Source: Paraescarpia echinospica
Taxonomy: Eukaryota; Annelida; Polychaeta; Sabellida; Siboglinidae
DNA length: 64,000 bases
Direction: 5' to 3'
Assembly (NCBI GenBank): GCA_020002185.1
Contig: CM034534.1
Span: 63,240,731-63,304,730 of the forward strand
The notes beneath the pieces are model-generated. The model did not search any database. It was not told the origin of the DNA and worked only from the letters and a program-made list of their open reading frames with translations. The translations under genes and the position numbers were made by a program. Below are positions 27,289-39,979 of the stretch, piece by piece. The first letter of the stretch is position 1. Every line of letters begins with the position of its first letter.

Positions 27289-28375
27289 AAATATATATAC
27301 ATATATTTATATATACATATTAATACACTAGCTATGAAGCATTGTAACAGTATCTCCTCCCAAGCGCTGAGGTATATTAGACTTGTTCTATGTTCGTACG
27401 CGTTCTTTGAACTAAAACAAAACCAAAATAGATATGTTCTTATAGCACGCGCTATCGAGCCTTTAGGACTGTTCAAAGCGCTTTACATATTATTCGCTGA
27501 CATATCTGTTTTATTAAAAACCCTCTCGAGTTCTCTGGAAAGAATTTAGCATCGCTAATTACTGCCTGAATACTATATTAACTTAGTTAACAACTAACAT
27601 GAGTAGTAACGATTTAGCATTGCAACATGCAAATGAATGCTTGTTTATTTTGTATTACTTGTGAAGGGCTTCAGGGAAAACGCGATATATCCATTTTCTT
27701 AGGTTTTAGAAAAAGGAACCTTTGTGTTTCATCCTCAAACATTGTAAATGGAGCTGGTATATATCAAGAATCAAAAATCATACAGACTGGAACCAAAGTC
27801 TAATATATTACGCAAAATGTGATATTAAATAATGTTGTTACAAAACACGGCGTCATTCCGCCTAGCTGCAAGTGCGGCACGGCGGTGCTGATTTCCAAAA
27901 GGGCCTTAAAACACGAGTCGGCTGCCCCCCCCCCCCCCGCAAACCGCCAACATAGGTTTCTTGATATTTTCTTTTTAATTGAACTATAAGCTATTAAATT
28001 TAAAAAATTGCGTTTATCGCGTTTGGCCTTCCCCTTCACATATTTGTATCTCGTAGCCAATAAAGTTGAAGTGGTCATTCTCCACTAAGTCCTGTCTCTA
28101 CTCTCTGACCATCCGTCTAGCTTCAGTCCACTTCATCTACCACAGTTCGTGTCTCTCGTTTTGTATCGTGCCTCGCCATTTCGCCACCTTTCAGCGACCC
28201 ACTTTACGTTTACCTTCCGATATTAGGCCGGGCATTAAGGCAGTGGTTGTCGTCGACATTCTGTGTTTAGTGTGCCAATTCCATGAATCTTATTTTTCAG
28301 CAGTTTCATAGATTCAGTCAACAGTATTTATAAAGTTGTGTATAAAAATCATGATTCAATCAGTCAAACGTTGAG

Positions 28376-28700
28376 CTTAAAGGGACGTAGTCTGTTCGTC
28401 TGCCCGGAATTAACGGGCGTAGTAAATTATAACAGGACGTCTGCTGTGTTGAACGTGGGAAGTAGAACATTAAAGGGTATAGCAGATAACTCTGCCCGAT
28501 TCGGCCGTATACAAATAAAGCTTGTTTTAAAACTGGATTTTTTGTACCCGTGGTCGTGCCTTCAAATTGTGACCGTTATTACTGCCTTACTAAACATAAT
28601 TTGGCGGGCAGCATACCTGCAACATACTTAGTATAGTCTTACGAACATGGTAGTAATTAATATATGAAAAACTAGATAGAGACTACCTCTTTTTAACATA
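28376..28700 (+). repeat. Dispersed ~350-bp repeat, copy in GPCR intron (copy B)
   Basis: Near-identical to 18393-18718 through the segmental duplication. Confidence 0.75.
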
Positions 28701-29200
28701 TAATGCGTCATATCCGGACATATTATTCTAAATAACAATGTATAGCAATGGTATGTACGCACGGTACGATATAAACTTTGGCCTTTGTAGCGCATTGTAA
28801 AACCACTAAATGCGATATATTGGAAGTGGTGGCCATATTAGCTCGCAAAGTCCACCAGAAAAAGGTGCAGCATTTGTTATGTTTCAACTCCCCCCCTCAC
28901 CCAACGCCACCAAAAAGTGGTGTAGGAATTGCGATTCTGAGTTTTCAAAAATGGCTCCCAAACCTCCAACCAGTGCCCACATAATTCAACTGGTGTGGCA
29001 CGATTGTTAAAATATGTCCCTCCACGTTACCCGATTCTCATATAAACAACACCATAAATGTGTCTTCATGTACGTTCCGTTCAGTAGGTGACGCCATTGC
29101 AACTGGAGCTGTTAGACTTGGTGAATGTATACTTTATGAAGTCGAAGTTTACGTGTAAATCACACACTATGTTAACATTCATCACGACGTTAATTTGCAG

Positions 29201-32200
29201 CTATCATCGAAAATGCAAGTATCACTAGCGACGTTGTCTACAATCCGCGGACAGATCACTTATCAACAAGCGGGGTGCATGCGACAACACGACCAAAACA
29301 CGAAGTTGAAAGTGCAACATCATATGGTGAAACGGTTAGCGGGAATGGTGACGATTTCAATAGCAATCCTACACACGTGAAACAGAAGGAAGGAAGCACG
29401 CGGCCAGCCGATGTCACGAGTATCGAAGGTGAATCTGGCGGATTTATGCCGTCCAACGAGCTGAACACGCAACCGTCCGCGGCCACTCGGCTCAAGCAAC
29501 TGGAAGACCACTTTTACGACATACTCTGTCAAACGTCTTGTAGGGGCAGCTGCGGTAGTTCGAAATCTAATCCAGGGTCGCAATGCTACTGTGACGCGGC
29601 GTGTCAACAACTGGGTGATTGCTGTCTTGATTACGAAGCTGCGTGTACATCTGGTCCGAATGTGACACGTGACAATTACGTTGACATTGTACGTAGACGA
29701 AAGCCCCTGCCTTTGGAATGCGTCACTATTTCCAGTCATGTCATGTTAGTTGTGACGTCGTGTTCACCCACTCACTCACTGAATCAAAACAGTGTCGTAC
29801 GTGGCATGTGCCAGTATTCTATATCGGAAAAAAGAAACATCACTACCGAAGTTCCTGTGATGTTTCGCGGCGTCATATATCGCAACAGATACTGCGCTGT
29901 GTGCAATAATCCAGACACTGACTTCAGCGACTTGACAGAGTCCAACTTTAAGATTTACTGTGAAAGAAACAGTTCAAGAGCGTATGAGATTTGGCGACAC
30001 GACGGCATCGACGCCTTCGTCTCTTATGCTATTGACGCGTGCGAGTTCCACATAGACATGCATTCTGTATTTGAGGGTCTTCAACGCGATTACAGTCGCT
30101 ACAACTGCAGGCAAGCAAAACTTCCCCGTCGGTGTCATACGGCAGTAGACAGTGATCATCATTACTTGCTGTCGACCTGCCGAATGTATCGCGCGGATAT
30201 TGGCAAATCGGAGCCGTATGTACAGAAATCCACATTGCGCAATGTGCAGTGGAGCGTCCGTAACAGAGCTGAGTTGTCCGTTCTCATTACGTGTTTTCGC
30301 TACGTTTCCTTCCCCTTCGCTGCCCAGTTTTAGCCTCCTTTTAGATTTCAACGGAGAGCGTCATCTAACGTTCAACGATTCCCCGCTGTGTCCCTCACAC
30401 CTGCTGCCCGACTACACACGCGACACTTGCGTCATCCCTACGTGCCCACCCGGTCACGTGAGCTTGCGAGACAAAAGAAACTGCACGAAGTTGAACGTGA
30501 CGGTTGAACAGATCTTGTCCGGAAGAATAAATTCAGTTACCACGGTTGTGACGGCTTTACACGTACCATCTGATGTCACTAATGATGAGTATGTACACAT
30601 AGAAAAAAATTTAGAATTGATAATAGAGCGTGTGCATATCAACGGTATAACGTTGGTCATCAACGTGTCCTATCACACCGCCTGTGTCAACCCGCAAGAC
30701 TATCTGCTGGGGAGGTTTGAAGACAAGTGCTGGAACCATTCAAATCACGATATTGTGTGTTTCGCTTATCAGATATCGAACATTCCATTTCGGAAGATAA
30801 TTCCTCACGTCAACGCTATCAGGAAGGTAATTATCCGTGAATTAAATAGCATTTCCACTGCCAGCATGAAAGAACTGTTTGTCTTGAATCACGACGTAAA
30901 TGAAACACTGGACGGTTGTTCTGTTGGAACTTCCAAAATTCGGACTCAGCTGGTATTACTGGGACACGACCTGAACCGGGATACTTTCCCGTCCACCATC
31001 CTAGTTGACGACACGTCAGTTATGTACACAACTGACGAAGTTCCACTAGTCTTATCGTGGCAGCGTAACATCTCAAATTTGTCGGTGTGGTTCGAGCAAC
31101 ACGCCGCACTGGTGTGTGAACCGGATATCCTCATGTGCGCGACAGTCACGTTGCAGGCGAACGAATACATCGACATGGGCAAATTGCTGCTGCTTCACAG
31201 CGAAACGAACGTTAGCAAGCGAGATGTGTTTCAGTTGGATTCTGACGCGATTGTACTATGTGCTGATTTACTGCCGAATATAACTATCAGTCAACACAAG
31301 GCCGTAATAGACATTAGTTGGGAAGACGCTTTTAAGGGCATTATTACTCTAATTGGAAACGTGTTGTCGATGATATGTCTCGTCGCCACTATGATGACCT
31401 ATTGTATGTTTCCGTCCCTTCGTACTGTTCCGGGGAAGAGCGTCATGAACCTCACAATGGCGCTGTTCCTTGCGCAGCTCACCTTCCAACTGAGCACAAC
31501 TGTTGTGCCGTATCGAGAAGCATGCACCGTGGTTGCTGCGCTACAACACTATGCGTGGCTCGCCGCCTTCCTTTGGATGAACGTGCTTGCCTTTGATATC
31601 TTTGTTACATTCTCCTCACTAAGACCTTCCAACAATCTCACAACTACCATACGTCTTCGCGTTTTCGCCATGTACGCTTGGGGCCTTCCGGCTGTCTTCG
31701 TCGCTGTTTGCCTGTCCATCGATTTAGCCATGGAGCTTCCATTCAGCTACGGAGGAACGACAAACTGTTTTATCGTCGGGCGTTATGCTATAGTGCTTTA
31801 TTTCGCAACACCTTTGGCGATGATCATCGCTGCAAACACCGTCTTCTTCGTTCGCACCGTGTTTGCGTTCAGAAGAGCCATATCGATCGGCAACCAGGCG
31901 CGGACTTCGCAGCAGCAACGTCGCAACATGTGCACCATCTACGCACGTCTGACATCACTAATGGGGTTCACTTGGCTGTTTGGGTTCCTTGCTAACGTTG
32001 ACGCACTCCATTTCCTCTGGTATTGTTTCATTGTTTGCAATACTCTTCAGGGTGTATTCATTTGTTTCTCGTTCGCGCTCACCCAACAAACGCGCCAACT
32101 CTGGCGGAGTGACCTGAACACCTACACCATGGAGAGCGATAAATGCAGATGCACGAAGAAGCTGAAGTCGAAGTATTCTTCAAAGACATCATACATAACA

Positions 32201-32227
32201 TACGATTGTGAAAACACTCGAATGTGA
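29201..32227 (+). pseudogene. Exon 2 of SMB-domain GPCR copy B, frameshifted
   Basis: Same organisation as copy A (SMB domain, Cys-rich ectodomain, seven helices). Copy A has the 5-bp string TACAG twice in a row at 20216-20225, and copy B has it once at 30221-30225. The loss shifts the frame at about codon 366, and the shifted frame ends at a TAG at 30331-30333. Translation would give a truncated ectodomain of about 400 residues with the SMB domain but no membrane helices. The downstream frame is otherwise intact to 32227 and carries three amino-acid changes (Thr to Asn, Ser to Leu, Arg to Lys). So the break is recent, or a sequencing error, or the product is a soluble decoy. Confidence 0.82.
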
Positions 32228-33127
32228 GGTTCGTACACCACGTATTTAAATATGTAAGTAAAACCAGAACGTTTGAACTGTAGATAATGATACACTTTTG
32301 TTTCCTACCTGCATTTCCAGTTTAGTCCAAGTTACTGTGGACATACTATTGCATAATTTGGGGATACTCGGTTCTACCGTCATCCATTAAATTAATCCAT
32401 TGTTATTGTCACAAGCAAAATGCCCATCCTCCGGATGGTACTATATACACAGAGACGCAGAAAAGCTTTTCCCGAAATATTCGTAAAGGACTTTTGGTAC
32501 GACTTAAATTTGAGCAATTCTTAGCAATGATTGTTGCAAATTATGTAAAAACAGATTAGGTGCATACATATTTTTGGAGTGCAATAATAATTATATTTTC
32601 TTAAGTGCTAAAGACTTTTTATTCACCTGTCTTGAGAAGGTGTTTAAAAAATTGTGCATACGATTAAACCTACAGTTATTTGTCAGTAATAGTGTCAGTT
32701 CCGCCATGTACGCTTCAACAGCGACACCCTTGGTTTTTGTGTCTATACGGTCTGTGACTTAACTGACACTTGTTGCTTTTGGGTAGAAACTAAACCTCAG
32801 AATTCCACTGTGACAAATCACATTTACTCGCTTTTTCCCACCTATATTTATTAATCCAGGGCAAGCGTCCTCTCGTCGGTCACCTAGAAGTGTTTCTGCA
32901 ACGTCCTCGCTATCGACCTAATGTCCATTTTTGAAAGTATCTGCCATGGAGACACATATTCTCCACAGCGTGACTCAGCTGATTTTAAGTATTTGCGATC
33001 GAGTGACAAGTTTGAGTTAAATTTATTTCAACGAAATGTATACAATTGGTCTACATTGCCCTACTGTACACATTAACATGGATTACAATTTGTTGAAAGA
33101 GGGCTACAAAAAATATAACACGTGTTG

Positions 33128-33950
33128 TTTGTCATTGAAATGCTGTTCAATTTTGGGAAATGTAAATGCCTCCACACAGGACATGGGAACGAAGAGGTAG
33201 AATATACAATGGGGGGTACTGTACTAAGTACTACTGAAAAAGAAAAGGACTTAGGGTTAACCATTAGTGCTGATATGAAGGTTTCAGAGCAGTGCGGAAT
33301 TGCAGCTTCAAAGGGAAATCAAATCCTTGGATTAATTAGGCGAAACATAACGTATAAGGAAAAAGAGCTAATAATACCGCTGTACAAAACAATAGTTAGG
33401 CCTCATTTAGAATATTGTATTCAAGCGTGGAGGCCGTATCGCAGGAAGGACATAGATATGCTAGAAAGAGTGCAGAGGAGAGCAACTAAAATGATACCAA
33501 AACCGAGGGATCTTAGTTACGAAATACGCCTAAAAAAATGCGGTTTAACAACACTAGAGACCAGGAGATTGAGAGGAGATCAGATAGAAGTGTTTAAAAT
33601 ATTGAAGGGTTATGAAAATATTGATAGAAATATTTTTTTCTCAGTTAAGAAAGATAAAGGATTAGAGGGCATGAACTTACATTAGCAAAGGAGCAGTGTA
33701 GATTAGATATAAGAAAGTTCTCATTCTCACAAAGGACTGTAAATGAATGGAACATATTATCTGCTGATTGTGTGGGTGCTAGTAGCGTGAATATGTTTAA
33801 AAATAAAATCGACACATACCTCAGACGGGCTGGATACACATAGATAAAAGGGTCGGACTCTCGATAAGCCAAAGGGCTTCCTTGTCCACCTGCCACCTAG
33901 AGTTAATTCTCTGGGTGGCAATCTTGTTAAATCTTGTTAAATCTTGTTAA
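33128..33950 (+). mobile_element. 5'-truncated non-LTR retrotransposon, copy B (more decayed)
   Basis: Duplicate of the 23.25 kb LINE relic. A 1-bp loss near 33655 frameshifts the protein, giving a stop at 33685. The 3' end has three ATCTTGTTAA units against two in copy A, showing slippage of the terminal repeat after duplication. Confidence 0.9.
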
Positions 33951-34917
33951 ATTTAATTATTTTAGCTTAATAACATATGTAGCAAATCAAACGAAAGTAG
34001 GGTTGAGCTGGGTTGGTTGTCACACGGGCTGGTTATCACAATGCCTCTAGTGTTTCCCATAGATGACAACAGCATTCGAAATTGTCACTGTAGTGACCGT
34101 TTAGTAGACAAGAACCCCCATTTGTATTTTTTTGTTCCGCGACTCAATATTGACGCATTGGCGTGTCTTCGCTTTGTCGTGTTATAACTAAAATGTATTT
34201 ACGATATAGCACCGAGTAGTATTTAATTGTGCTTAAAGAGATTGTCACGTCCATTAATACCGATTGTGAGCTCTCAAATATATAGCAGCAGACCCATTTG
34301 TCATAATTACTACATTAACTACAGACTGTGTACACTTTCACACATTGTAATATACACACCCCAGATGTGTTAATCGCAGGATTAGCCTTCAGTAATTGTA
34401 GACAGATTTTGAGTAATTTTATTCGATTACATTTGTCATCATGGCCAAAAGGTTTAATTCGATTACGGTACAAAAGTAATCATAATCGTGGTTTCAATTA
34501 CAACTTAAATGTGTGTGCAAATACATCGTAAAATCAGGCGTCTCATTATTTGATTACTCCACGTTCGCACCCAAGTACACTACACTGCAGTACCGACTTT
34601 TGCATTTTAATATACCATGTTTAATTTTCCCTTGACTAAAATTGGTTGCAATAAAAAGTTTTATTTTATTACGTCAATTATATTGCGAATGTAATAATGA
34701 TTTCACCCTGTTTACTGGGCCGGCTATATATTTTATGTTCATCTTTAGAAACTATAATTTCTTGTTATAACAATATATAATCAAGATCTCAAAAATCTCA
34801 GAAAACAAATCAAAGTTTGTAATTTGCATCATGTCTGAAATGCTCTTCTGTATAAAACGCCATTGAAGGCGATTTGAAGCTAGTAACAGAAGTGTAATTG
34901 TTTGAGTGTCATTTCAG

Positions 34918-35346
34918 ATTGCGGCCAGATTCGATGTGACGTCAGTACTCACAGTGAGTGATCTACTTCTGAGTGGCAATACACTGATCAGTTGTGAACA
35001 GTCCCACGACCTGGACACAACTGTTGACCACTCCCAGCAATGTCCAGTTGACCAGGGGAGTGGTGACCACAACACCGGACATCGCAGTCTGTGCAGTGTT
35101 AGCCAGCATACGGCCAGCAGGAGTGAAAGCCCCGGCAGTATGGTTATCCTCCAAAAGCAGCAAACCGACACCAACGAGAAACCGTGTGTGAGTGACATGT
35201 CTACAGAAGTGTCTGCAAATAGTGATAACCATCTGATGCATATGCACATTCACACTGATCAGAAAATGTACACATGTTACTTTTGTGTGATAGTATTGGA
35301 AAACAGTGATATGTATCTTATGCATATGAGCACTAGTAGTAACTGA
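34918..35346 (+). pseudogene. Degenerate C2H2 zinc-finger-like exon (copy B, right edge of duplication)
   Basis: The frame continues beyond the duplication edge as HTDQKMYTCYFCVIVLENSD..LMHM and ends at TGA. The CYFC pair and the HTDQK linker resemble a C2H2 finger, but the preceding finger lacks its Cys residues and the final His spacing is imperfect. There is no initiator ATG. It may be the remnant of an exon whose other pieces lie at 40.5 and 58.6 kb. Confidence 0.55.
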
Positions 35347-36388
35347 GTGTAATCGGGACCCCCAAATGTATCGAAAGATCAAAGGTTTTGCCATTTTGAT
35401 TGACAGTTCATGTATAGCTGTTTTGTCATTTGCTTACCTATACGATTTTTTTATAATTACCTAACTAATTAGTTAATTAATTAGCCAATTAACTAATTAA
35501 TTAAGTAATAAAAAAAATAAAAATTGGGGGGGAAATGGAAAAAAAACATATTTAAAATTGTACTTTCTAACGGAGCTGTAGAAAAGACAGCCCAATAGTG
35601 CGTTGTTCCCGGTCATGGAAATGATGCACGCCTCCCATTTGTCATGATTGAAACAATCCGCGCTTGAAAAGAAGATAGTCCACGATAAAGGCTTATTCAG
35701 TAGCGTTCTCTAGCGGACGCCCTAGCCCCTACATCTCGTAGCGTCTCCCCCACTTACTAAGGGAGTGCGCCACCATACAAAAGTGGGTGTGCATGTAGAC
35801 CGTACGGACGATTCCTGTAGTTATTTTGCTGGTCGTGGTGATACAGTGCTGTCCCTTCTGGCCCCACCAGGTGCACGAGATGACGCTGCTGCCCCCGCGT
35901 GAGACGCCCACATAAGCGTTGACCGTTCATGCGCTGATATTTTGCCATGATTAATGACTTTTTTATAGTTTCTAGGAGTCAGCTGCCGTAATTGCCAGCG
36001 CCTAGTAGGGGTGGTGGGTGCTGATCGGCGTCCATTATCTGAACTGTTTTTTCCCTAGCCTCGACCGTCGCTGTGGTTCTCGTATCTGAAGTGTTTTCGC
36101 TAGTCGTGACCATCGCTGGAATTTCAACAACGCCTATGTTTCAACGTAAAAAGTATGTAATTAAAAGGCAAACGGTGAGTTAACGAAGTTTTTATAAAAC
36201 GGTGTGCGGGTAGTGATTTCTAGTTGTAAACGGCAAAGACTACTTACAAAATTCCGTATTTATTCCCATTATGTGTGTAATCCTCCATAATCCGTATTTA
36301 TTTCCACAGTCACGTCTGCATAGTAAAGACTTTCGTTTATGTAGGTATTTTTAAAGATGTGTATTTTAAGTTTCGTAGTGGTGTTAGG
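35347..36388. other. Intergenic stretch with AT-rich hairpin
   Basis: At 35460-35506 a run of TTAATTAATTAG-type blocks is nearly self-complementary and is followed by poly-A and poly-G runs. Between 35.69 and 35.95 kb two overlapping minus-strand frames give a Trp/His-rich string that I cannot assign. No gene is called. Confidence 0.45.
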
Positions 36389-37371
36389 TATTTTTAACAC
36401 CTGTAGGAGGTCGTAACGAACAAACATGTATATGTTTATATAGGCCTGTATGTATGCACAAACTTGTATTTAAGCGTTGTGACGTCGGATGTTAACATAG
36501 TCTTGAAGCGGTATAAAACCGTCGTGATTTAGCCCCTTTCGTATTAGTGGCCTCTATCATCCGTCTCTAGATCTCCCAGAGGACAGAACACACATACATA
36601 ATACTATAGCCACACGGTAAAGGCGTAATTAGTAGCGGCCTCTAGCGGTCGCGTGAGCGTCTATATTTCTTAGCGTCAGTTCACGGTAAAGGCCTATCCG
36701 GAGAAGCAGTAACTAAAAACTTATATGGTATTTCTTTCATGTTTCTAAGTGATATATTTTTAGCAAAGATACAACTATTTTAAAGTTGAATTTTAGTAAC
36801 ATTTCTGACAACTTTTTGCCATATTTCCTAATACGAAATATTTAACTCAGTTTGCATCATCAGAAAGTACATATTGGGATGTCTCTTGAGTTTTATGCTG
36901 TCACACAGTTCATGCAAACAGCAAACAAAGCCCTAATCATAACAACAATGTAAATTATCACTAAAAATCAACAAACTGCGAGAGAAATTGCAAAATATCA
37001 ATCCCACAATGCATCGTGCATATGCGAACCAGTGCGTCTGATTGGAGGAGACATGATGGCGTCAGATTTTCAGGCAAGGCTACTAAAAACGGACCTTGTC
37101 AACCAGTCAGTAGTACTGACTAAGTTCATTAACACTGGAATCAAGTTATATCATACATATTTCTATATCCTCCGGCATATGCAATAAACATCAATCGACT
37201 ATCCGAATACGTTAAAACGACCACAAATGCTCTATTGCACGTGTTAAAATATAAGCCGCTTAAAAAGCCAAATTATTATGACTTTTTGTGAACTAATTAC
37301 CGTGACAATTACAACTTAGAGTACAGGTCGGAATAATAGTAAAGAGCAAAGTAAAGGGCGGAATTGCTCAG

Positions 37372-37668
37372 CCACTGTGCAGTGGTGCAGTGGCAGAGCA
37401 TTGGACTTTCTGTCGAGAGAACCCGGGTTTGACTCCTATGCTGCCATGTCGAACCTTGGGCAAGTTCATTCACTCTACATTGCTCCAATTCACTCAACTG
37501 TATAAATGAGTGCCTGGCCATAGACAATGGTGGACATTTGTGTACAAATATTTTTGTGCCAATTAATTGCAGCATGGCTGAATGCTTCCCAAAAGAGTTG
37601 AGATGATCTACCATGGAGCCATCATTGAAACCTGGCTCGATCTAAACACCTTATGCAGCTTTTAAGTT
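37372..37668 (+). mobile_element. tRNA-derived SINE (family 2 tail)
   Basis: The tRNA-like head GGTGCAGTGGCAGAGC and B-box-like GGTTTGACTCC are followed by the shared body TGTCGAACCTTGGGCAAGTTC. The tail differs from family 1, reading GAGTTGAGATGATCTACC..CTTATGCAGCTTTTAAG, and is followed directly by a (GA)n tract. Confidence 0.85.
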
Positions 37669-37670
37669 TT

Positions 37671-37749
<79 letters not shown>
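37671..37749. repeat. (GA)n microsatellite at SINE 3' end
   Basis: Nearly 80 bp of GA directly after the SINE tail. The orthologous position in the second duplication unit has only a few GA units. Confidence 0.95.
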
Positions 37750-37752
<3 letters not shown>

Positions 37753-38038
37753 ACACACTGTGACATTCATTCCGTAAATAATTAAACTTAATAATAACGT
37801 TATTAAAAGTAAACGATGTACCTGTTTAAACTTGATAGTATTTTTAAAGATATGTATTTTTTAAAGATCTGTATTAATGCCGTTATGATATATTCCGTTA
37901 TATCTCCGTAAATGTTTAAGCTTGATATATCGTAATGTAAGACATGTATTTAACACCCGTTTATGAAAGTTTCGTAGTAATACTTGTGTGTATTTTTAAA
38001 GGAGAGAGATAGAGAGACCGTAATACTTGTAGGTTTTT

Positions 38039-38460
38039 AAGTTCCTTAGTGGTCGTAGGCATTTTAACACCTGTAGGACGTCGTAATGCAATAGTCCCAT
38101 ATAGGCCTGTATGCATAAATGTGTATTTAAGCATTGTGACGTTGCATTTTAACATAGTCTTGAAGCGGTGTAAAACCGTCGTATTTTAGCCGTCGTAGGT
38201 ATTTTTAGCACATGTAGGAAGTCACAATGGACATATATATAGACCTATATAGGCCTGTATATATAAACGTGTATTTAAGCATTGTGATGCTGCATGACAA
38301 TATTTGAAGTTCCGCAGTGGTCGTAGATATGTTTAACACCTGTAGGAGGTCGTAATAGAATAGTCCTATAAAAGCTGTATGCATAAACGTGTTTTTAAGC
38401 GTTGTGACTTTGCATTTTAACATAGTCTTGAAGCGGTGTAAAACCGTCGTGATTTAGCTG
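38039..38460. repeat. Tandem array of ~110-155-bp units
   Basis: Three imperfect units (about 38039-38188, 38193-38300, 38305-38455). Each has a core of AACACCTGTAGGAGGTCGTAA, then TATAGGCCTGTATGCATAAA, GTGTATTTAAGC and TGAAGCGGTGTAAAACCGTC. Related units are at 36389-36530, 39995-40139 and 40140-40250. Confidence 0.85.
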
Positions 38461-39364
38461 CTTTTGTATGTGTTCGTCGTCGTGAATAAAACGTTGAAAA
38501 CTGGAAAACGACTTTACAATCTAACATCTTTCACTCACTCATGCTGGCCACTGGGGTCGAACATTAGTGGCCTCTATCATCCGTCTGCAGATCCCCAGAG
38601 AACAGAACGCATACGTACATAATACTATAGCCACACGGTAAAGGATTAATTAGTAGCGGCCTCTAGCGGTCGCGTGAGCGTCTATGTGTCTTAGCGTCCT
38701 TTCACGGTACAGGCCTATCCAGTTGCGGGAAAGCAGTAACTAAGAAATAATATGGTATTTATTTCATGTTTGTAAGTGAAATATTAATTAGCAAAGAAAC
38801 AACTGTTTTAAAGTTGGAATTTTAATAAAATTTCTTACAACTTTTTTGCATATTTCCTAATACAAAATATTTAACTAATTTTGCATCATCAGAAAGTACA
38901 TATTGGGAAGTCTCTTGAGTTTTATACTGTCACACAGTTCATGCAGTCAGCAAAGTAAGCCCTAATCATAACAACATTGTAAATTATTACTAAAAATCAT
39001 CAAACTGTGAGAGAAATTGCAAAATACCAATCCCACAATGCATCGTGCACATCTGAACCAGTGCGTCTGATTGGAGAAGACATGATGACGTCAGAATTTC
39101 AGGCAAGGCTACCAAAAACGAATCGTGTCAACCAGTCAGTACATCAAGTTATACCATACATATTTCTATATCCTTCGGGATATGCAATAAACATCAATCG
39201 ACTACTCAAATACGTTAAAACCACCACAAATGCTCTAGTGCACGTGTTCACTTAAAATGCCAAATTAATATAACTTGTGTCAACTGATTACCATGACAAT
39301 TACAACTTAAGGTGCATGTCGGAAAAATAGTAAAGACTAAAGAAAAGGGCGGAATTTTTCAGCC

Positions 39365-39665
39365 AAAATGCAGTGGCGCAGTGGTAGAGCATTGGACTTT
39401 TAGTCGAGAGAACCCGAATTCGAATCCTATGCTGCCATGTCGAACCTTGGGCAAGTTCATTCACTCTACATTGCTCTAATTCGCTCAACTATATAAATGA
39501 GTGCCTGGCTATAGACAGTGGTGGATATTTGTATACAAATAATTGTTGCCAATTAATCGCAGCATGGCTGACTGCTTCCCAAAAGAGTTGAGATGATCTA
39601 ATATAGAGCCATCATTGAAGCCTGACTCCCTCTAAATTCCCTATGCAGCTTTTATGTTTTAAAGA
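39365..39665 (+). mobile_element. tRNA-derived SINE (family 2 tail), second duplication unit
   Basis: Partner of the 37.37 kb SINE. It has the best preserved tRNA-like A-box in the window (TGGCGCAGTGGTAGAGC) and a B-box-like ATTCGAATCC. The short tRNA-like piece does not form a standard acceptor stem with its flank, so it is a SINE head and not a tRNA gene. Confidence 0.85.
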
Positions 39666-39936
39666 GAGAGGGAGACACTGTGAAATTTATTCCGTAAATA
39701 ATAAACTTGGCAATGTATTTTTAAAGGCAGTTATTCCGTAAATTATATACATGTTTTTAAGCTTGATAGTATTTTTAAAGACCTGTACTTTTTTAAAGAC
39801 CAGACCTGTATTAATGCCGTTATGATATATTCCGTTATATCTCCGTAAATGTTTAAACTTGACAGATCGTAATGTATGACATGTATTTAACACCCGTTTA
39901 TGAAAGTTCCATAGTACTACATGTGTGTATTTTTAA

Positions 39937-39937
<1 letters not shown>

Positions 39938-39976
<39 letters not shown>
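39938..39976. repeat. (GA)n microsatellite
   Basis: About 39 bp of GA. The matching site in unit 1 (about 37998-38016) is a short interrupted GAGAGATAGAGAGA. Confidence 0.93.

Positions 39977-39979
<3 letters not shown>

Larger units (their letters stand above)
25384..35270. repeat. Tandem segmental duplication, copy B (~9.9 kb)
   Basis: Second unit of the duplication. Across the 3.03 kb receptor exon I counted roughly ten substitutions by eye, about 0.3 percent. That is low enough that allelic copies placed in tandem by misassembly must be considered. Private changes in this copy are a 5-bp loss near 30226, a 1-bp loss near 33655, a ~126-bp loss at about 32812, a 22-bp indel near 28985 and one extra 10-bp unit at the LINE end. 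Confidence 0.96.
36549..38190. repeat. Older ~1.6-kb tandem duplication, unit 1
   Basis: Begins GGCCTCTATCATCCGTCT and runs through a SINE and GA tracts to the ~150-bp repeats. It is colinear with 38569-40145 at an offset of 2020 bp at the left, falling to about 1960 at the right because of internal indels. Many substitutions show it is much older than the 10-kb duplication. Confidence 0.88.

Noticed and set aside
35729..35948. Small Trp/His-rich minus-strand frames
   Set aside because: Two frames overlap on the same strand, neither has a recognisable domain, and no splice partner was found.
39365..39440. A genuine tRNA gene
   Set aside because: A- and B-box-like motifs are present, but the acceptor stem does not pair, the copy has a SINE body and tail, and related copies occur at five other places.
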